44,128 bases of DNA from the NCBI GenBank assembly GCA_034429745.1, contig DAOUFY010000158.1, positions 1 through 44,128 on the forward strand, written 5' to 3'. Of this stretch, positions 40,681-44,128 are shown piece by piece; within the stretch, counting starts at the first letter, position 1; every line of letters begins with the position of its first letter. Made by a program: the position numbers and the translations under genes. The DNA comes from JBAXBF01 sp034429745. GTDB taxonomy: Bacteria; Chloroflexota; Anaerolineae; Anaerolineales; DRKV01. Below the pieces are notes generated by a model. That model did not search any database, was not told the origin of the DNA, and worked only from the letters and a program-made list of their open reading frames with translations.

Positions 40681-42774
40681 CTATGCCGCTGAAGCTTGTC
40701 GTTCTAGTATAAATAGCGATACTACATCCTTCATTACTGAAGCCATTTCTCTCAGGCTGTTTGCATCCGTTGTAACAGCTTGAGCGTAGGTTGAAACATC
40801 TTCAGCAAGAGCAGCAACTTTCTCAACTGCTGCATGGCTCTCTTGGGCAACAGCAGCGATTCCATTTACTGCGCGGGTTACTTCATCTGCGCTAGCTGAC
40901 ATTTCCTCGGAAGCTGCAGTGTTCTCTTCTACAACTGCTGTAACCGCCTCAAGATTACGCATCACCTGTTGAATCATATCCGAAATCTTCTGAGTAGCTA
41001 GACGGTTTCTTTCAGCTATTTCACCGGCACTATGGATGGCTTTTTCTAAGTAAGCTTCTGCATCTTCGATTTTCTTCAAAGTCTCGCGAATAGTTTCAAC
41101 TCGATTGGCAGTGTTTTGGGTGCTTTGGGTGATTAGATCAAACGCCTTGCCTTCCTGCTCTGTTAAAGCCACTGCTTCGTTCACATCCTGAGCTGCTAAG
41201 TGCATCGTCTCCACTGCACCCTTTACATCGCTTTGAACGGCTTGAACAATTCCAGTAATTTCTTTTGTAGCCAGAGCTGATCGTTCAGCTAATTTGCGTA
41301 CTTCATCTGCTACCACAGAAAAACTGCGTCCATGCTCGCCTGCCCTAGCTGCCTCAATTGCGGCATTTAGAGCCAGCAAGTTGGTTTGTGAAGCAATATC
41401 TTCTATCGTTGCTACAATCTGCCCAATTTGGGATGAGCGGTTTCCTAATTCATTAATCCTTTCAGCCAACTCCAAAGTAGCACTCCGCACCCTATCCATT
41501 CCTTGAGAAGCTTTTTCTGCAATCAAAGCCCCTTCCTGGGCTGTATGAGCAGAATGGTTACTATCTACTTTTACCATTTCTGTAACGCCTATAACATCAT
41601 TAACAGCTAAAAGCATTTTCTCTTGTGCTCGCAGAGCTTCTTCAACCTGCTGCGTTTGCTGTTGAGCCGTAGTATTAATCTCATTTACTGCTTTCGTTAG
41701 ACCTTCTATCTCACTAGTTACTGTATTGATACTTTGGGCTTGCTCCTGTGAACCTTTAGCAACTTCCTCAATAGCTCGCTGAAGTTGATTGACACTAGGC
41801 AGAGTCTGGTTGATGTTTTGGGTTGTGTGTTGAATGCCACGGCTAACCTCTTCAACCGAGCTCGCTATTTGATTAGATGCCTGAGCAGATTGCTCCGCCG
41901 CATGAGCAAATTGCTGAGAAGCCGATTCTAATTGTTCAGCTTGCAATTGTATTTTCCCAACCACCTCACGCAGCTTATTAACCATCTGAAGATACGCGTT
42001 GCCCTGCATATCCTCTTCAGAATGCGGAGTTATGTTCACACTTAAGTTTCCTTCGGCTAGTGAACGTGCAACATTCACCATTTCAACGGTATTCTTCACC
42101 ATACGAGAGAATGCATTGCCCAACACATCTTTTTTAGAAAGCGGTTTTAGATCAATTTTTATATTGCCTAACGATAACTGCTGGGCTACATTTGCCATTT
42201 CAGTTAGAAATTGAATCATTCGCTTAAACGCATTCCCCAGTAAATCCTGCTCACTGCGCGGATAAACATCAAATTGCAAATCTCCCTGCGCAATCCGCTG
42301 CGAGGCGCGTGCCATAGTTTGAAAATAATCCATCAATTTGGCATTTGCCCTCATCAAAGCCCCTAACTCGTCCTGACGAGGGAGAACTTCAATCATCTTC
42401 TTTCTTTCGTCTTCGCTAATCGAAACATCTCCCGTTGAAAGGCGCTGTGAAATTGTTGTTACCAAATGCATGGGATACACAATTGTAGCACTGGTAATAT
42501 AACTGAAAACAATAGCAAGAATTACTAAAACAGCCCCAATCCACAAGTTATACATTAATTCTCCTCGAATGAACTCATCGAGGTGAGCGGATACTACCTG
42601 ATCCGATAAATCACTTTTCTGAGTTAGTAATTGGTTAGACAAATGAGACAAGGATTGAAAATGTAAATATGTGGAAATAGCTAAGGTTAAAACAACAGCC
42701 GAAACAGTAATAGAAAGGATTTTTAAACGCACTCTCCAATGGATTGGATTAATGATAAACCCAAATTTGCTCAT
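40681..42774 (-). CDS. Methyl-accepting chemotaxis protein with multiple HAMP modules
   Basis: A 697-residue chemoreceptor (ATG 42774, with GGAGG upstream; an in-frame TTG at 42813 is less likely). Transmembrane helix 1 is about residues 17-38 and helix 2 about 80-105, so only about 45 residues lie outside. After a first HAMP there are three further HAMP-like units, each ending in a motif like SEQDLLGNAFKRM, KKDVLGNAFSRM or EEDMQGNAYLQM. The signalling region has the hairpin tip IASQTNLLALNAAIEAARAG and GEHGRSFSVVADEVRKLAERS, with normal heptads on both sides. The very small outer domain argues against classic ligand binding. No che genes are nearby, so its kinase partner is encoded elsewhere. 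Confidence 0.92.
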   Translation of the reverse strand: MSKFGFIINPIHWRVRLKILSITVSAVVLTLAISTYLHFQSLSHLSNQLLTQKSDLSDQVVSAHLDEFIRGELMYNLWIGAVLVILAIVFSYITSATIVYPMHLVTTISQRLSTGDVSISEDERKKMIEVLPRQDELGALMRANAKLMDYFQTMARASQRIAQGDLQFDVYPRSEQDLLGNAFKRMIQFLTEMANVAQQLSLGNIKIDLKPLSKKDVLGNAFSRMVKNTVEMVNVARSLAEGNLSVNITPHSEEDMQGNAYLQMVNKLREVVGKIQLQAEQLESASQQFAHAAEQSAQASNQIASSVEEVSRGIQHTTQNINQTLPSVNQLQRAIEEVAKGSQEQAQSINTVTSEIEGLTKAVNEINTTAQQQTQQVEEALRAQEKMLLAVNDVIGVTEMVKVDSNHSAHTAQEGALIAEKASQGMDRVRSATLELAERINELGNRSSQIGQIVATIEDIASQTNLLALNAAIEAARAGEHGRSFSVVADEVRKLAERSALATKEITGIVQAVQSDVKGAVETMHLAAQDVNEAVALTEQEGKAFDLITQSTQNTANRVETIRETLKKIEDAEAYLEKAIHSAGEIAERNRLATQKISDMIQQVMRNLEAVTAVVEENTAASEEMSASADEVTRAVNGIAAVAQESHAAVEKVAALAEDVSTYAQAVTTDANSLREMASVMKDVVSLFILERQASAA

Positions 42775-42824
42775 TTTTCCCTTTTTTCCTCCTAAAAAGT
42801 ATTCTATAACCAAAAGAAAAGATG

Positions 42825-42853
42825 TTGACGTTTTGGTGATGGTATAGTAGAAT
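42825..42853 (+). promoter_or_regulatory. Promoter of the tRNA-Glu gene
   Basis: TTGACG at 42825-42830 and TAGAAT at 42848-42853 with a 17-base spacer, 14 bases before the tRNA. The -35 is identical to that of the corrinoid protein gene, supporting TTGAC-17-TAnnAT as the housekeeping consensus in this genome. Confidence 0.65.
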
Positions 42854-42867
42854 AAATCAAGTTTTTA

Positions 42868-42940
42868 GCCCCCATCGTCTAGCGGCCCAGGACGCGGCCC
42901 TCTCAAGGCCAAAACAGGGGTTCGAGTCCCCTTGGGGGCA
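42868..42940 (+). tRNA. tRNA-Glu (anticodon CTC)
   Basis: A 73-base cloverleaf ending in discriminator A, with no encoded CCA. The acceptor stem GCCCCCA pairs fully with TGGGGGC. The D arm is GTCTAGCGGCCCAGGAC, typical of tRNA-Glu. The anticodon loop is CTCTCAA with CTC at 42902-42904, reading GAG. The T arm is AGGGG-TTCGAGT-CCCCT. The anticodon stem CGGCC/GGCCA has one C-A mismatch at its top. It lies between the chemoreceptor and the sulfotransferase genes and has its own promoter. Confidence 0.96.
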
Positions 42941-42961
42941 TTAACTGTCTGGTAAAGTATA

Positions 42962-43693
42962 TCATACTTCATAACCCCATTGTTTTAGAAATGGGGCAAA
43001 TTTTTTCCAGCATTCTTGCTGTTGCTCCTGTGAATACACCTGACGAAAGCGCCCAATTTTCCCTTTACGAAAGTGCATTCCTGCCTGTGCAGATCGCTGA
43101 GCTTCTTGGGGTTGGTATTTCTTTATCACCTCTTCGCTCTTTGCAGTGCGTGGTATGTTCAAAAATTTCAGCAACCGATCAGCTTCCAATTCATATTGGA
43201 GAATTAAATCTTCATAACGGGTATGCAAAACCTCAGCCTTGGAAAGCCAAAGTTTGCCGATCTCCACATACTTTTCCATAAATTCCAATGACTCTTCAAA
43301 AGAAGTCAATTGAGAAAAGGCGTTTGAACGCCCGTTTTGAATAGCGCGTTGTCCATTTTCATAAGCAGAAAGCATAGCATCTCGAGGATCTCGATAGATG
43401 TATGTCGCTTTAATCCAACCGGCTCTAATCAGCCAGCTTGCCAGCGGAGTTGGCGCAGCATGTGCCTTTATTACATAAGTATTCCCTAATAAGGAAGGCA
43501 ACCAAACCGGCAGGAGCCGCCATGGGGTGAACGCGCCAATATTGCAGTTCACTTCTGTTAATATTTTTTCCAGGTGAAAACGGCGTCGGATCTCACGTGC
43601 ATCTTGACCACCATTGGCACAAATTAAATCATGCTGCAACTGATAATACCATCCTGAACCAGCCCGCGGCATTCCAATAGAAAGAATAAGCAT
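42962..43693 (-). CDS. Sulfotransferase-family protein
   Basis: A 243-residue protein of the PAPS-dependent sulfotransferase fold. The 5'-phosphosulfate loop is IGMPRAGSGWYYQ at the N-terminus (usual PRSGTTW), the 3'-phosphate site is YIYRDPRDAMLSAY near residue 98 and the C-terminal HFRKGKIGRFRQVYS resembles the RKG---W/F motif. The second basic position in the loop is Ala (RAG rather than RSG), which is tolerated in the family. It probably sulfates a carbohydrate, lipid or other small molecule; the acceptor is unknown. The short N-terminus has no signal peptide, so it is cytoplasmic. The 3' end lies 21 bases from the convergent tRNA gene. Confidence 0.82.
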   Translation of the reverse strand: MLILSIGMPRAGSGWYYQLQHDLICANGGQDAREIRRRFHLEKILTEVNCNIGAFTPWRLLPVWLPSLLGNTYVIKAHAAPTPLASWLIRAGWIKATYIYRDPRDAMLSAYENGQRAIQNGRSNAFSQLTSFEESLEFMEKYVEIGKLWLSKAEVLHTRYEDLILQYELEADRLLKFLNIPRTAKSEEVIKKYQPQEAQRSAQAGMHFRKGKIGRFRQVYSQEQQQECWKKFAPFLKQWGYEV

Positions 43694-43796
43694 AAATAAT
43701 TGTTCTCTTTTCCTTCACAGACTTGTTATTCCACATTATAATCTATAACAATAGGTTTTCAAGCATAGGTTTCCATTTGGTGCAAAGGAGATAAAT

Positions 43797-44015
43797 ATGG
43801 CTAGTTTCGTGCGGTTCTTTATAGGTTTTCTCAGCGGTGGCGTCATTGCTTTTGGATTGATGATTTTATTTACTCCGCTTTCAGGTGAGGAATTGCGCCA
43901 GCAAATCATGCAGCGCAGCTCAAGTTTTCAAGAAGAAGTAAAAAACGCAGCATCCCAACGTAAAGCTGAATTACAAGCAAAATTAGAAGCATTGCGCAGC
44001 GGACGCAATGGATAA
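43797..44015 (+). CDS. YtxH-like small membrane protein
   Basis: A 72-residue protein. A glycine-containing helix (FFIGFLSGGVIAFGLMILF) is followed by TPLSGEELRQQI, matching the G---G---A-LFAP-SG-E-R pattern of YtxH-like proteins, and then a charged helical, coiled-coil tail with Gln/Lys/Glu. One membrane helix; function unknown, often stress-associated. AAGGAGA lies 6 bases before the ATG. An ATTATAAT that reads as -10 on both strands lies near 43735, so the gene shares a control region with the sulfotransferase gene. The last 113 bases of the window after it hold only a weak 6-bp inverted repeat. Confidence 0.78.
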   Translation: MASFVRFFIGFLSGGVIAFGLMILFTPLSGEELRQQIMQRSSSFQEEVKNAASQRKAELQAKLEALRSGRNG

Positions 44016-44128
44016 CCTGTTCATTGTGTTGTTTGTTTATTTTATGTAACCTTTTATACCCTGCCACATCCAAATGAATGTAAATTAATAGTGGCACATT
44101 GTGCTTTTTATCGTTTTCGTTGATGGAT

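Noticed and set aside
44062..44096. Inverted repeat TGCCAC / GTGGCA near the window end as a terminator
   Set aside because: Only 6 bp with a 23-base loop and no T-run right after it.

Overview
This window looks like part of a compact, low-to-moderate GC bacterial chromosome, most likely a Chloroflexota of the Anaerolineae type. The evidence is Rho, ClpC and a bactofilin together with Thr/Pro-rich extracellular tails, LysM lipoproteins, an NfnAB-like pair, a DUF1638/corrinoid pair and a tRNA gene without encoded CCA. This placement rests on gene content and is not proven by a marker gene. I see no insertion sequence, phage, CRISPR array or rRNA; the whole window reads as chromosomal backbone.

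Layout. 1-2832: end of a molybdopterin oxidoreductase-type subunit, then NfnA- and NfnB-like flavoproteins (redox operon). 2978-4812: a small DUF333 protein facing a proton antiporter/PII-like operon. 5009-11554: a complete liv-type ABC transporter operon on the minus strand, whose substrate-binding lipoprotein is an unusual fusion of a LivJ-type and an RbsB-type receptor. 11908-20125: DMT exporter, WG-repeat envelope protein, glycosyltransferase with TPR tail, homoserine kinase, dCTP deaminase, M23 endopeptidase and a lytic-transglycosylase-like protein. 20152-25869: Rho with a small conserved-looking acidic protein, DegV, PlsC, PheS without an adjacent PheT, and a minus-strand chain of sugar epimerase, 3-methyladenine glycosylase and bactofilin. 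26835-32574: an uncharacterised membrane-anchored HExxH protein, Nudix hydrolase, LysM lipoprotein, DUF1638 protein facing a B12-binding corrinoid protein, MocA-like nucleotidyltransferase and a coiled-coil membrane protein. 32768-44015: ClpC, NifU-like protein, NAD(P)HX repair enzyme, two paralogous lipoproteins, a GlpA-like/SdhB-like redox pair, a multi-HAMP chemoreceptor, tRNA-Glu(CTC), a sulfotransferase and a YtxH-like protein.

How it fits together. The metabolic theme is anaerobic electron transfer (Nfn module, GlpA/SdhB pair, corrinoid protein) plus amino-acid or sugar uptake. The second theme is envelope building (M23, transglycosylase, LysM, bactofilin, lipoproteins, sulfotransferase, glycosyltransferase). 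Genes are tightly packed. Convergent genes end within a few bases of each other or share stop-codon bases, and clear intrinsic terminators are rare, which suits heavy use of Rho. Several genes have a TATAAT-like box 6-7 nt before ATG and no Shine-Dalgarno, which suggests leaderless mRNAs; others have normal GGAGG sites.

Most worth following up: the LivJ-RbsB fusion receptor, the PII-like/antiporter pair, the corrinoid gene leader with two mutually exclusive hairpins, the tandem lipoproteins sharing a YPNRLYC domain, and the leaderless-promoter set.
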